A DNA stretch of 64,000 nucleotides, taken from Acorus gramineus. Lineage: Eukaryota; Streptophyta; Magnoliopsida; Acorales; Acoraceae. The notes beneath the pieces are model-generated. The model was not told the DNA's origin and made no database searches. It worked only from the letters and a program-made list of their open reading frames with translations. Position numbers and translations under genes: made by a program. Shown in pieces: positions 46,127 through 57,903 of the stretch (positions are counted from its first letter, which is position 1; every line of letters begins with the position of its first letter). The stretch covers positions 6,119,943-6,183,942 of the forward strand of contig JAUJYN010000012.1 in NCBI GenBank assembly GCA_030737835.1. The letters run 5' to 3'.

Positions 46127-47844
46127 GACCAGGAGTGACGAGGGCATATTTAAGGTACCGACACTGAGCCATATCAAAACATATCACATCCACATGATCA
46201 ACCTCATTCATCACCGATATAAAGCAACATTTTCAATGTTGGTAATGAATTATCAGGTTGTCTTACTATTTCATTAATGACTGTTTAGACCATAACAAAA
46301 CCAATTATGATAGAATATGACTCGATTATGATAGAATATGAACCCACAATTTTCCTAGAAATGCGAAACAAAACCAATCTTTTGAAAGAATTGTCCCACG
46401 GTCTTATCAAGAATAAGCACGATATACAAAAACTTTAAAAAAATTCAAAATGAAACTATTTTATTGTCACAATCTTGGGGAAATATAGTACAAGAATCAA
46501 TTCGGAAGTCATATCACATAAATTACAGGAAAAATACATATATGAAATTCTTTATTATTGCTACTGGGTTTAATTTGGATTAAGATAATTATCTCTTTCT
46601 AACATCAAAGCAAAACAAAGATATTTAAGCCCATCAACACTACAATACTATATGTACTTACAATGATATTTCATACATCAAAATGTTCTATCACATGATA
46701 AGCACAAGAATGCACCAAACCCACAAGAAATCTTTTAACCTAGAAGACTGTTCCATATTTTTTTCTAATTATTATCTCCAAGGAAAAACACTCCAAATAT
46801 AGAACTGCTAAAACCCAATCAAGCTAATCCTGCTTCAAAGGAGATAAATCAGAAGTTCAATTCACTTTTGGACTCCAAATGGAAAACTACCTCCTATTCA
46901 CTATTGAACTCCATAGATTAGAGAAGGAATTGATTCACTACATCAAGTAAACATAAAAAAACAAAACTGGTGATCTTACAAACTCCTTTAAAAATTAAAA
47001 CATAAAACATACAGAATCCCTTTTTTCAGATTTCAAAGATGATGCACATCACAACAAGATTTGGGTTCCTCTTGAATGTCAAAAAAAAAAAAAAAACAAG
47101 AAGAAAACCCTAATTAATCAAACAACAGAACAAATCAAAACCAAAAACCCTAAATAATTAGTTAAACCCAATACTTACACAGATGTCTTGGGGGACGGTG
47201 ACAGTGATGATGACTGTGCAAGGACGGCGACGGTGACGAAGATTGGGTCGGGACGGGGTGCCGCTTGAGAAGGTATTTGGTATCTGTTGGAGCTGCGTGA
47301 GGAGGAGGAGGAGGAGTGCCGGAGGGGGGGGGGCGTGAGGAGGGGACGTTAGGGGTCCGCAGATCGACGTGGAGGGGGTCGCAGTCGTCGGGGATCGCAG
47401 ATCGTTGTGGAGCGGCTCGCAGTCGCCGGGGGTCGCAATCGTCGGGGGTCGGAGTCGCTGAGAGGGAGATCGAGAGAGACATGTTCGAGAGAGAGAGAGA
47501 GGGAGATCGAGAGAGACAGAGAGAGATGTTCGATAGAGAGAGAGAGAGAGGGAGATCGAGAGAGAGATGTTCGAGAGAGAGAGAGAGAGGGAGATCGAGA
47601 GAGAGATGTTCGAGAGAGAGAGACAGAGAGGGAGATCGAGAGAGAGATGTTCGATCGAGAGAGAGAGAGAGGGAGATCGAGAGAGACAGAGAGAGATGTT
47701 CGATCGAGAGAGAGAGAGAGACGAGTTGTTTTTTTAAAAAAAAAATAACACGGACCGTGCAATTGCAAGGTCAGCGATCGCACGGTCGAAACAGAGGGCG
47801 CACGATGGACCCCAGGACCGCACGACCGCAGGTAATCAATCCCC
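46127..47844 (-). repeat. Right inverted arm
   Basis: Reverse complement of 41792-43488, with the GA tract at 47466-47720. Differences are small substitutions and microsatellite length changes. Confidence 0.75.
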
Positions 47845-48051
47845 TATATATTATTGTATTATTTATTATTATTGAAACATGATCGACCACTAAACCCCGC
47901 CTAGCCGATAATCCCTGGTCCCTCACCAACCGCCCGACTAATTTAGAACATTGCTAGGGAGAGAGCATAAATTTCTTTGGTTAGGAACTAGAATATCTTT
48001 ATTATGTAGACTAATCGAAGACGAGACTTGATTACTGGTCCTTTTCACATT

Positions 48052-49129
48052 GGGCATGTCTAATTCCACCAATCAATTGACTAATATCACCAACCAAAAA
48101 AATAAAAAAATCATAATTTAAATAACACTAATCCCACCACCCATTCGACAGTCTCTCTGTTAACCACTGTTTAAACCATTCGACGGTTTCCCTGCCAACG
48201 ATTATTTAAATTATTCGACAAACTCTCTGTCAACCTTCTTTTAAAACCTTCAACAGTTGGTCTATCGACTTAAGAAGACCATTCAAATTTGTTCAGCTTT
48301 GTTGTTATTTGCATTTGATGTTGGTTAATTGGTTAATTGGGCTTGGTATAGAGAACTTTTGGGTTGAACAAATCACAAGTGTATTGTAATTTGGATTTGG
48401 AGCTGTGATGGATTTTGGGTGCGAATCTGTGTATGGTATGAGGAATGGATTGTTGCATTGAGTATTTCAATTTCCTTTGTTGTTTGCATAATACATGTAG
48501 TTGGATTTAGGGTTATTAGTGATTAAGAATGGCACATTTGGATATATTCATATGATAATATGATGATTGACTATCAATTGAATATGATTTTGTTAGACTT
48601 TTTTAAGGTGCATAACTAATCTCTTGGTCTTGAATCGAACATGATTTTGTTATATTTTTGAGGTGCATGACTAACTCTCTTTTTGTTCTCTAGTAATGGT
48701 AGTTTTGATTTGTCTAGTATTTAATTTAACTAAAATGCTTGGTTGTGATACCTTTGGAGTTCACCTTGTTACAATTATGTTCATGTTTTTTTTTAATGTG
48801 TTAAGAGTTGAGTGAATATATTGTAAATGTTAAATGAAATATGAATGTGATTGTGAATCATTTATATTTTAATGTACATTGAATGTTAAATGTAATCAAA
48901 TGTGTCTCAGGTCGACATACCAACTGTCAAAGGTTTTAAAGGAATGTTGAAAGAGCGTCTGTTGAATATTTTAAATGATAGTTGACAGACCCATTGTCGA
49001 TTGTTTTAAAGAAATGTTGACAAAGAAACTGTTGAATGGTTGATGGAAATAATGTTCTTCAAATTAGGATTTTTTTGTTTTTTTTGGTTGGTGAAATTAG
49101 TTAATTAGTTGGTGGAAGTAGAGGTGCCC
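48052..49129. mobile_element. MULE-4: non-autonomous element, perfect 9-bp target duplication
   Basis: Flanked by tttcacatt at 48043-48051 and 49130-49138. The ends are GGGCATGTCTAATTCCACC and, reversed, GGGCACCTCTACTTCCACC, continuing as an imperfect arm of about 200 bp. Each arm carries tandem units of about 45 bp with cattcgacggtttccctgcc-like sequence. The centre is AT-rich with no coding capacity. Confidence 0.85.
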
Positions 49130-49138
49130 TTTCACATT

Positions 49139-51050
49139 TACTACATAGTTGGTGCTTAAATTATGCAAGAAAAAATACTTCTTATAGGCTGAAAGTTTTA
49201 GTCATGCATGGTATTGATCAATATTGGAGCATATAAATTTTTTATTGAGTTTTTCTTTCTTCTTCTTCTTCTTCTTTTTTTAGTTCTGTTCATTTGTGGT
49301 GCACACATGTATAGCTTAATAGTTTTTCATTTGCTAAAGCAGAATTAGCCTATTTCTATTATTTTGTGGCTTCCTTTTGACCAATCAATAGTTCAAGTTG
49401 TGGATCTACTAACTATTAACTTGGATCCATTAGATATGAGGAATATATGCATCTTCCAACTTTTAACTTATATGATAGTCAAATTCACATGTCATCAATT
49501 CATTTGATTAGTGGTCGGTCTTCTATTTCTTCCATATCTATAGTGTAGTTTTCTATGGTATATTATACTCAATTACAAACAGGGGTGGAGCCAGGGGGGG
49601 CGAGCTGGGCCCGGGCCCCCCCAAGCCGCGTCAACATAGGTGATTATAGTGGGTTGTTGAAATGTTTTTTTTTTTTCATATAAAGCCTCAAAAAACCTTA
49701 TATTGTCATATGCCCCCATCAACGTAGGTTATTAGTGGGCATTTGAAAGGTTTTTTGCACATACACCCACAAAAAACCTTATATTGTCAAATAACCCCTT
49801 TGAATATTTAAATGTTACATCAATGCTCTTTTAAGTGGTATTTTTGCACAATATAAAAAAATTTAAATTGTCTAGCAATACCATTCAGAAGAGGGGTATT
49901 GCTGAAAATAGTAATTCACTAGGGTTATTTTAACAAAATGTTATTTTTTCCACGGTATATGTAAAAAATATTAATTGAAATGAGTGGGTTTGAAATTGAA
50001 AAATGTTACATGCAGTCCCATTTGCATCTCAATTAACATGAATACATTTGATTTTTTATATTGTATACTCATATAATAAAATATATTAATCTTTTATAGA
50101 AATAATATACATGTTCATATGAAATAAATGCATATATTTTATTTACATTTTTTGTAATATTTTATACGGAGATAGTAAAATATATATTACGTTAACAAAA
50201 TTTATATACTGCATTAGACGTGGCAAATGCAAATAAGTTACAAAACAAACTGAGTGTATTAGCGCGCATTATTGGAGTCGTGGGTGTTTTCTGGAAAAAA
50301 AATTGATAAACTTTGTTTTCACGGGAATATCGGTATTTGATTTTGAAGTGTGGAAAAATCACTTATTTGGATGGTTTATTAATTTTTTTTGTTTATTTTG
50401 ATTTTTCATCATTGAGTCTCTTAGATTTTTTGAAAGTTAGATTTGAAAATATCTTTCCAAAATATAAGCCTAAAGAATATCTTTATCTATTTTTGTGATC
50501 AATTATTTTCTTCAAATTTATATTTTTAATTTTTGAAAGTTCATTTTTTTTTTTCATGATGGGAGTAATGAGATTTCAAAAAAAAAAATAGATCTTCTAT
50601 AAATGATTTTTTATCAATAAACGTAGAAAATAAGTAAAAAAAATAACTTTTAATATGAATTGATTGTGTCATTATTTGAGGGATTTTCTCCATTATCTAA
50701 TTGTCATAATTTCGTTTTAACTTATCATATATCTATAAAAAAAAAAAATTTGAGGACAACAGAGAAACGATAACATGAAAGAACTATATTGCAGTTCTTT
50801 AAATTGATGGTGCACTTATCTGAAACATCAATTAATTAATATTCAGAAGGATTGCAATATCTTACAGACCATTTATTCTATTCATAAAAGAGATTCAATC
50901 GATGTTTTGAGAACGGATTCATTTATTTTATTGAATTCTGTTTGTTGAAAATGATTGTTGAAAGCATAAAAATCACCTGATCTGCGTGATATATGTAACA
51001 AAATTCAGTCTCTAGGACGAGTGGAATCACTACCAGTAATATAGGGTATA
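49139..51050. other. AT-rich spacer with a GC-rich transposon-like patch
   Basis: At 49580-49625 caggggtggagccaggggggg is followed by gggcccgggcccccc, a phrase common at ends of plant DNA transposons. Two imperfect units of about 88 bp follow (49630-49715 and 49716-49800), each ending ccttatattgtca. No right end was found. The rest is AT-rich without recognised features. Confidence 0.35.
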
Positions 51051-51194
51051 GAACAAGGGGGAATAACATTATATACATGCTAGATGAATCACACAGAGTC
51101 ACAGAGTACAACATTACATAAAAATATGGAAGCATGAACGCTGTGACCAAAGCCAAACAACATAGAATCATTGTGCTTTAAACAGGATTCTTTA

Positions 51195-51237
51195 GTCCCA
51201 TATCTCTAAAAGACGAAAATGTTCACTTCTTTATAAA
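51195..51237 (+). promoter_or_regulatory. snRNA-type Pol III promoter of ncRNA copy 2
   Basis: USE-like GTCCCATATCT at 51195-51205 and TTTATAAA at 51230-51237, again 24 bp apart, as for copy 1. Confidence 0.65.
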
Positions 51238-51259
51238 GATCTCTGGATGTTATTTGAAT

Positions 51260-51417
51260 GGATCGGTTTGCCCTCTCCAAGTCGGGAGTTATGGCACATG
51301 TTTCCGGCTAACGCTGGGGTCATTTGGCATGTAGAGTGGAGGGTAATGCGTGAGGCTGGTTTCACAGAGCAGCGACTACCTCCCTCTCTTGACGGTGGAA
51401 GGATAACGGGCCGTCCA
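51260..51417 (+). ncRNA. Pol III-type structured RNA, copy 2, unassigned
   Basis: 158 nt from GGATCGG to GGGCCGTCCA, followed by a T7 run. The terminal pairing GGAtCGG / CCGTCC is better here than in copy 1. CCGGCTAACGCTGG forms an internal hairpin. The 5' flank shares more than 100 bp with copy 1, with one insertion of about 40 bp. Equal length and absence of gaps over the transcribed part suggest constraint or a recent duplication. Function unknown. Confidence 0.6.
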
Positions 51418-51424
51418 TTTTTTT

Positions 51425-51643
51425 ATATCCCCGTCTCATGTAATGTTGTCATATAAATCAAATACAAATAATAAGTTGTATACGTGTTGTGTTGTGAATC
51501 AGGAACGGGTCGAGCATCTGACTAGAGTGGAACGACTAGAAGAATGTCACTCAACCTGGCCTGGGATGATTCGACTCCTACCGGGCCCAACTAGGACGAC
51601 CAATCAATAGAGCCTTTTCCACCTAGAAAAGCCTGACCGCGAG
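51425..51643. other. Spacer between ncRNA copy 2 and solo LTR B
   Basis: Nothing recognised. Confidence 0.35.
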
Positions 51644-53105
51644 TGTCGATATTGAAATCGTGGGTGTGGGTTCCTCAAGCTTGGGCCCGACTTGTCTCGC
51701 AACGAATTGGATCACCACCCCGAGAGAGTCACTTTCTGGATGGCCTGACAACATCCCAGAATAATCGAACTGCGATCACCACCTGCTTTCTCGAAAAGCT
51801 GGTGCTTGCTATTGATCGCCTCACGGAGTAGATTTTGTGGTCCTCCTCTCTAAGATATGGTCAGCCGTAAATAGAGGTGAAAACGGAGAATCCTTTCTGC
51901 TAATTGGGAGTTTGACAAAGGAGAATACTAAATGGGGGGATGGGTGCTGGCTACTTGGATTTTGCCGTCTGGGGTTGTTGGCTGGTTTGGGCTAGCCGCC
52001 CGATACCTGGTCCTTGATTTTGAAAATCTGGGCAGAACCTAGATAGGAAATCGGTTTTGACTTGGCTAGAGCTAAACAAGGTTTAACCAGGGGTTTAGGG
52101 AAGATTTATGGAGAGTGGATTATGGTGGGAATATGTTTCCTTCTCTTTCAACTAAGGCTCTCTTTCTAAAAGGGATCTTCAAGTAGTGGAGTGATCAAGT
52201 GAATATGGTAGTGGATTTGAAGATTGCTTCATGTTGTAAAGATTTTGAACTCCTCTATTTATAGTAAAAATGATGCAAGGAGGTTACCTTTGGACAATAG
52301 ATTGAATTGGATAATAGGCTGATTGATTTGACTCCCTATTAAATATTTGTGTTCTGAAACTTGGTCCAAGCAGGGGCCGGCTACTTGAATTGAGCCATTG
52401 GGCTTGGACGGCTAGGTTGAACAACCCGCCTTGCATCATTTCTTGCCATATGTCCCATCTCTAACAAGCGATGGTTTAGCCAGCTACTTGGATTGAGCCA
52501 TCAAAGAGTGGCGGCTAAACTCAACAAATCGCCACAGTGATCAACATTAAATGTCAATTTTATGTCCCATCTCTGGGAAGCGGTTGGGGGGGGGGGGTTA
52601 CTTGGTTTTTGCGGCCGGGGAAGGGGCGGCGGCTACTTTGAAGTAGCCGTCTGGTTTCTAGTCTTCTAATTTTTCCAAGTGTTGGGCCAAGTTGTCTTTC
52701 TTGCCTTCTCCTTCTAATTCCCTTTAAAGATGTTTTCTATTTGATCCAAATGTGGTCATTTTAAAATAGGGTTTTTTTATTTTTAAGTCCTCATAAACGA
52801 TATGATTTAGTAATCAATCCCTCACTTCTTCATATTTCAGTTTAAGTCCCTAGATTTAAAGGATATGTTCTTTTTAATCCCTTTCAGGGACTAAAAAGAA
52901 AACCAAATAATTTAAGGATAGGTCCCTCCCATGGACTAATAAGAAACATATCCTTTAAATCTAAGGACTTAAATTGCAATATGAAGAAGTGAGCGATCGA
53001 TTACCAAATCACATAGTTTACAAGGACTAAAAAGTAATAAACCCTTTAAAATATTACTTGAAGTAATTTTATTTTCTTTGAACGGTTAAAATTGGGGTAT
53101 CTACA
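51644..53105. mobile_element. Solo LTR B, same family as solo LTR A, with nested MULE-5
   Basis: Starts TGTCGATATTG and ends GGTATCTACA. The flanks are gcgag (51639-51643) and acgag (53106-53110), one mismatch in five. It is collinear with solo LTR A except that it lacks A's MITE and has MULE-5. No coding region. Confidence 0.75.
52769..53044. mobile_element. MULE-5: 276-bp foldback element, perfect 9-bp target duplication
   Basis: Flanked by tttaaaata at 52760-52768 and 53045-53053. The two halves are inverted copies of about 115 bp: both contain cacttcttcatatt and agatttaaaggatatgtt. It is absent from solo LTR A, which has tttctaaatattactcgaag at the site. Confidence 0.88.
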
Positions 53106-53205
53106 ACGAGTTTTGGCCCTATGCAAGGAGGGCGCTTGGATGTCCACGTCAATAAGATAACAGAAAGCGCAGGGAATATCTTCTGACACGGTGCTGGTCG
53201 GCAAC

Positions 53206-53880
53206 TGTTGGGGATCGGTTATACCCCAAGATCACACGTGGCAAGAGATCCCGAGGTCACCTCGAAGATTCCATCCAACTTACGATAACCTCACTCCACG
53301 AGAGTGTAATCGGCACGCCCTCTCATAGTACAAAAAGGGAGACATCATCTTCCCCAACCCTTCGAAGCTCTCTAAGACTCAAGTAGAATTTCACTAAACA
53401 TTGTGAGGATTGATTTGAGCATTGGAGGGGCATTAGCCGGCACCACACTGATGTGAGTTGCAGGTGATCAGAGCGAAAGACTGAACCTGAGGACTGGCCA
53501 AAGAGATGTCCTACACCGCGAAGGGGGACTTTGCATGCTTCTTCTCAAATCCACAATCGAAGCCCGGACTACCTCAAGATTCAGCCGAGAAGAGACGATC
53601 GGATTTCACCTCCCACAAATTGGCGCCCACCGTTGGGCACAGAAGGAAAAGTCGTTCCAAACATAGATCTGAGACGAAGATGGTGAAGACCCGGAGTGGT
53701 GTGGATAGGTCCACGATCCACGAGCAACTCAAGGTTGAAGGCCACATGACACCTGAGGACCCCCCTTGCAGTGAGACTATCGGCAGGGGGATCTACCCCG
53801 TAGCACCCGAAGACAGAGACAAAATGCAACCTCACGAAGGAACTTGAAGAGATGGGCCAAAGGTATCGCCGCCTCGTACC
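53206..53880 (+). mobile_element. Ty3/Gypsy-type fragment: LTR, primer-binding site, start of gag
   Basis: The LTR runs from TGTTGGGGATCGG (53206) to CCCACA (53617). The next bases, TTGGCGCCCACCGTTGGGC, form a primer-binding region typical of plant Gypsy elements. A frame starting MVKTRSGVDRSTIHEQL (53678) may be the gag N-terminus. It is cut off near 53880 by the next LTR element. No pol. Confidence 0.6.
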
Positions 53881-55324
53881 GATTCGATTGAAGTGGCGAG
53901 ATTCTATTTCTGTTCCTCTATCATTCACGTCTCGCTTATATCTCTATGGGTGGATATCTCATCCCCATCAAGTGGTATCAAAGAACCTAGGAGACATCTT
54001 GCAACGCTAATTGTGAGATTATCCAGTTTGCATTATCTCATCTCAATGGCATTCAAAGAATTTGAGGTTTCCTAACCTTTCATCGATAAAGAAAATCCAA
54101 ATGCTATTGTTGATTGGAGCCTTCCATCTATCTTTCATAAAGAGATGGTGGAGGAACACCTTCCACCAATCTTTGATGAAGAGATCGAGGAGACAAACCT
54201 TCACCAAACTTTGATGAAGAGATCGAGGTGATGGACCTTCTACCTATCTTCAATGAAAAAATGCGGGAGATCGAGCCCAAGAGCTCCCTTCATTTTTTAT
54301 GAGGAAGTTGAGGAAACATTACCTCCATTTATTTTTGCACACCACCAAGGAACCTCTTCATTATCTTCCATGTTGGACCCATTTCAAGTCTTTCATACCT
54401 CTCCACCACTAAAAAATTCATCACAAAAATCATTTCATCCACCCTACCATCATTTTGTGGATCCGTTCTTTCCCTCCTTTATTTTGTATCATTCACTACC
54501 CCTTCTCAAGTTATTACTTGGAAGCTAGGCTTCTGAGCATTGGTCAAATTGGATGGATGTGATTCAACAACCTAAGAGGTTCTTTGTTTGTAGAAAGTCC
54601 ACATCTGAAGTTCAAGGATGAATTTTCTTCGAACAAGGGGTATCTGATGCAGAACATCTACTCCATTAGTGATGGGCTAAATGCAGCGATCAAATGGACT
54701 GATATTATGGAGAAAAATGGAGTCCAAAATATGTTACACGAGATCGGCCCATGGACAACCCCATTTAGTCCATAATCCAACCCACCCAACTCACCAAAAT
54801 GACATTTATAGATTGACTAAGTAGTTGTTGACTTAACCATCCTTCTCCTTAGTAGTTGATATTCGCATTTCCGAGTTTTGTTAGTCTTGTGTGTTGTGTT
54901 TTTATGTTTCAATTATAGTCAATGTCTTGTAAAGTATTGGAACGATCTCTTGTCAGTTGTAACTATTGTTGTCCCAAGACATAGAAATTGGGTAAATGAC
55001 ATAGGACTTTATGAGGCTTGTCTCCTCCCTTGGCCTATATAAACCATGCTAGATGAATGAAGTCAAATTTATCTAAAGTTTGCTAAGGGTGGATTCTCTT
55101 GAATGAATTTTTTTCTCTTTATCCTTCTTCTTGTGGGAGTTGAAGGTGGCAAGAACATCTCTTATCATTCTTCGTTGATCGATGATCTGTTTGAGGTGCC
55201 AAGTACTTGCTCTTATCCTTTCTACGTTCAATCGTGTCGATCTAATTGAAGTGATGAGATTATATTCCAATCCCTCTATCCAAGGTTGCGTCCCCTTTAA
55301 ATCCCTATGGGTGGATATCCATCA
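53881..55324 (+). mobile_element. Non-autonomous LTR element with 5'-truncated left LTR
   Basis: The left LTR remnant ends at ATCCCCATCA (53970) and is followed by AGTGGTATCAAAGAACC, a tRNA-Met-type primer-binding site. A short interior (53990-54640) carries repeated gatgaagagatcgagg phrases and no gag or pol domain. A purine-rich stretch (gaacaagggg) precedes the right LTR (54645-55324, from TGATGCAGAAC to GATATCCATCA). The left LTR remnant matches the right LTR end (cctctat...ctatgggtggatatc). Confidence 0.65.
54645..55324 (+). repeat. Right LTR of the element above
   Basis: 680 bp. It contains ggcctatataaaccatgctag as a likely TATA region near 55033. It is about as similar to the inverted LTR at 55716-56419 as two diverged family members. 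Confidence 0.7.
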
Positions 55325-56419
55325 AGTGAATAAATGGAAGTGAAGGAAAATAGGACAACAAAGGAGGACTGAGAGTTAGTTGGGACATGGAAGAGGTGGG
55401 ATGAGTTCATCAAAAGAGTCGAGTGTAAGGGTTTGGTGAGAGGGAAACGGGAGATCCAATTTGTAAGACAAATTTCTTCCCTGTGAACAGTACTCTTGTC
55501 CAATATCATCAACACTTCTTCATTATCTGACGTATAATCATCATAGATCGTATGGAGACTCCAATCTATGAAGCTTTCTGGGGTCTCCTTGTGAGTGAAA
55601 AGGGAAGAGGTTGTTTGAACATCAGGCTCCATCGATGCAATGGAAAAAATCACCATTAGGATTTTCCCGCAAACACATCATGAGATGCAGACCTTGTAAA
55701 TGCTCTAATACCATTTGACGGATATGAGATATCCACCCCGTAGAGATTTAAGCGGAACGCGACCTTGGAAAGAGGGATAAGAATAGAATCTCGCCACTTC
55801 AATCAGATCGGTCTGATCGAACGTTGAAAGGATAAGAGCAAATACTCGCCACCTACAACGGATCGTCGATCAACTCACCACCTTAAATCACAAAAGAAAA
55901 AGGGTAAAAGTTATGTTTGCTCAAGAGAATTCATTCTTAGTAAACTTTAGATAAATTTAATTCAATTCAACTATTTCACTTTCATTTCATTCATCCAGCA
56001 TGGTTTATATTGGCCAAGAGAGAGGATAAGCATCATAAAGGGCAATAAGTCATATGTTGATTTGCCCAATTCCCGTGTCTTGTAACAACAATAGTTACAA
56101 ATTATAAGACATAGATTAATAAAACATCTTACAAGACATTGATTACAATTGAAAAATAAAAACACAACTCACAAGACTAACAAAATCTAAAAATGCCAAT
56201 ATCAACTCCCAAGGAGATTGATAGTCAAAATCAACAATCACTTAGTCAATCCATAAATGTCATTTTGATGAGTTGAGTGAGTTGGGTTGTGGGCTAAATG
56301 GCGCAATCCATTGCCCAATCTTGTATGACATGTTTTGGACTTCATTTTACTCCACAATATTGGTCTATTTGATTGATGCATTTCGCCTATTATTAGTAGA
56401 GTAGGATGCTCTTGCATCA
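55325..56419 (-). mobile_element. Second, inverted LTR of the same family with a piece of interior
   Basis: The LTR reads on the minus strand from TGATGCAAGAGCATCC (56419) to ATATCCGTCA (55716). AATGGTATTAGAGC, the primer-binding site, follows it. About 390 bp of interior is left; its open frame (minus, 55656-55297) has no domain I recognise. It is head-to-head with the LTR at 54645-55324, so these are two independent insertions or an inversion. Confidence 0.65.
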
Positions 56420-57863
56420 ATATCAATGAAAAAAAAAATGCACATAATACAAACCGTATTTGCGTTCACTGTAGAAAGAAAGATTTGATTCACTATGACA
56501 ATAACAGGCGTTTTTTTTTTTTTGGACAATCCAAAATACATTCCTATATACCTATACTTTCTTGCAACTCTAATGAAACATGTACCTCATTAGATAATGC
56601 ATATACTTTTTTCTTATACTTACTAAAAATGGGTTCATTTAACTCGAAATGGATCAATACACTTTTTATTAAAACATGTACCACTTTAAGTAATGTTTAC
56701 TATTTTCAAAAAAATTATAACATGTGGTCTGAGTTTTGGTTCGTAAAGATGAACGAGTGTAACATTTTCCATAATAGAAATGCAAAATCAATGATCCTCT
56801 CTCCTCCCCAATGCTTGTTTATCAAAATGTAACCTCTCATATGGCTTGTTGAGAGGTTCTTGTTTTACAAGGAGATGAGAGGTGTGTGTCAACTTAATCA
56901 AAGCGATCGGTTCACAGATATTGAAAATGTTACACATCAAAAAGTATTTTGAAAACCATTCAACCTACTATTGAAAATGATTTTAGATGAGGAATAATGT
57001 TTTGAAATTATTTTGAAATCAGAAAAATCTTCAAATGGTTTTGAAAAGTGAAGAATTCTTGACTTGCAATGTGTTGCCCTGGACGGGGTCCATCAGGACC
57101 ATCAAAAAGAAGTCTAAACAATTATATTGTAACGCATCATATGGATGATGAAGAACCTTCTGGATGATCTTTCACTTCTGCTAACTGTAATACAAGTCGA
57201 TTTGATTTTGACCTGGACCCTAATGACCATTTAAAAAATCGACGTTTGAAGGACAATGTAACTGACAAAATTTTAGGGAATATTCTTTTCAACTCATTTC
57301 TCTATAATTTAAGTAGTGTTCCCTATGATAATTAGGTTAAAATCTACAAGGAGCTTATTTGTGAGGTTATTCTGATGTTCTCTAATACCACCCATTGAGA
57401 TTTCTTCACTTTTCTCTGGGTAATTGAGGTTTTATTGACATTAAAAAAAGTTATATATTACTTTACTATAAACCTATATGGAGTCATATAACTTTTCCTC
57501 TCTCCGTAAGACTAAAATACAATTAAAAAATAAGATTGTGTTTAACAAAGTTAATTTCCTTGTCACGCATCTATTCTCTATCTTTTTAGAATTTGTAATT
57601 CGAATTCGGTAATGAAATCGAATAACAAATATTTACATTTTTTTCAAAAAAATATTCCTTCTCATGCAATATCTTGTATGATACAAATGGTTACAAACTA
57701 GAAAAAAAAAAAAAAAAATTAGTCAAGGTGATTGAAACCCTACATGCCAGAAAGGGACAATTTGTATATCCCCAGAGACCTATGCAAAAAGTAGTTTGTA
57801 TTAAATGATGAAATCTTACATGCCTAAAAGGATTAATGGTTGGAAAACGTCAGAAGATTAATA
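56420..57863. other. Spacer and CRP5 upstream region
   Basis: AT-rich; no gene, RNA or element boundary recognised. Confidence 0.35.
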
Positions 57864-57872
57864 CTATATAAT
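57864..57872 (+). promoter_or_regulatory. TATA box of CRP5
   Basis: CTATATAAT, about 32 bp before the exon-1 ATG. It differs from the GCTATAAAAG of the minus-strand paralogues. Confidence 0.45.
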
Positions 57873-57903
57873 AAGTGGCCTGATAGTGGACTCAATAATC
57901 ACA

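Larger units (their letters stand above)
41792..47844. mobile_element. 6-kb element with 1.7-kb terminal inverted arms (Pack-MULE-like)
   Basis: The left arm (41792-43488) and right arm (46127-47844) are near-perfect reverse complements. The outer ends are GGGGATTGATTACCTGCGGT on both sides. The loop (43489-46126) holds a captured X8-domain exon and a possible MITE. The flanks are both TA-rich, but no clean 9-bp duplication is visible, so class assignment rests on the long arms and the gene fragment. A local inverted duplication is the alternative. The arms carry long GA/TC tracts near their ends. No transposase was recognised. Confidence 0.7.

Noticed and set aside
37583-51417. Telomerase RNA as identity for the two Pol III-type RNA copies
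   Set aside because: Plant telomerase RNAs share this promoter type, but no CTAAACCC-like template is present in either copy.
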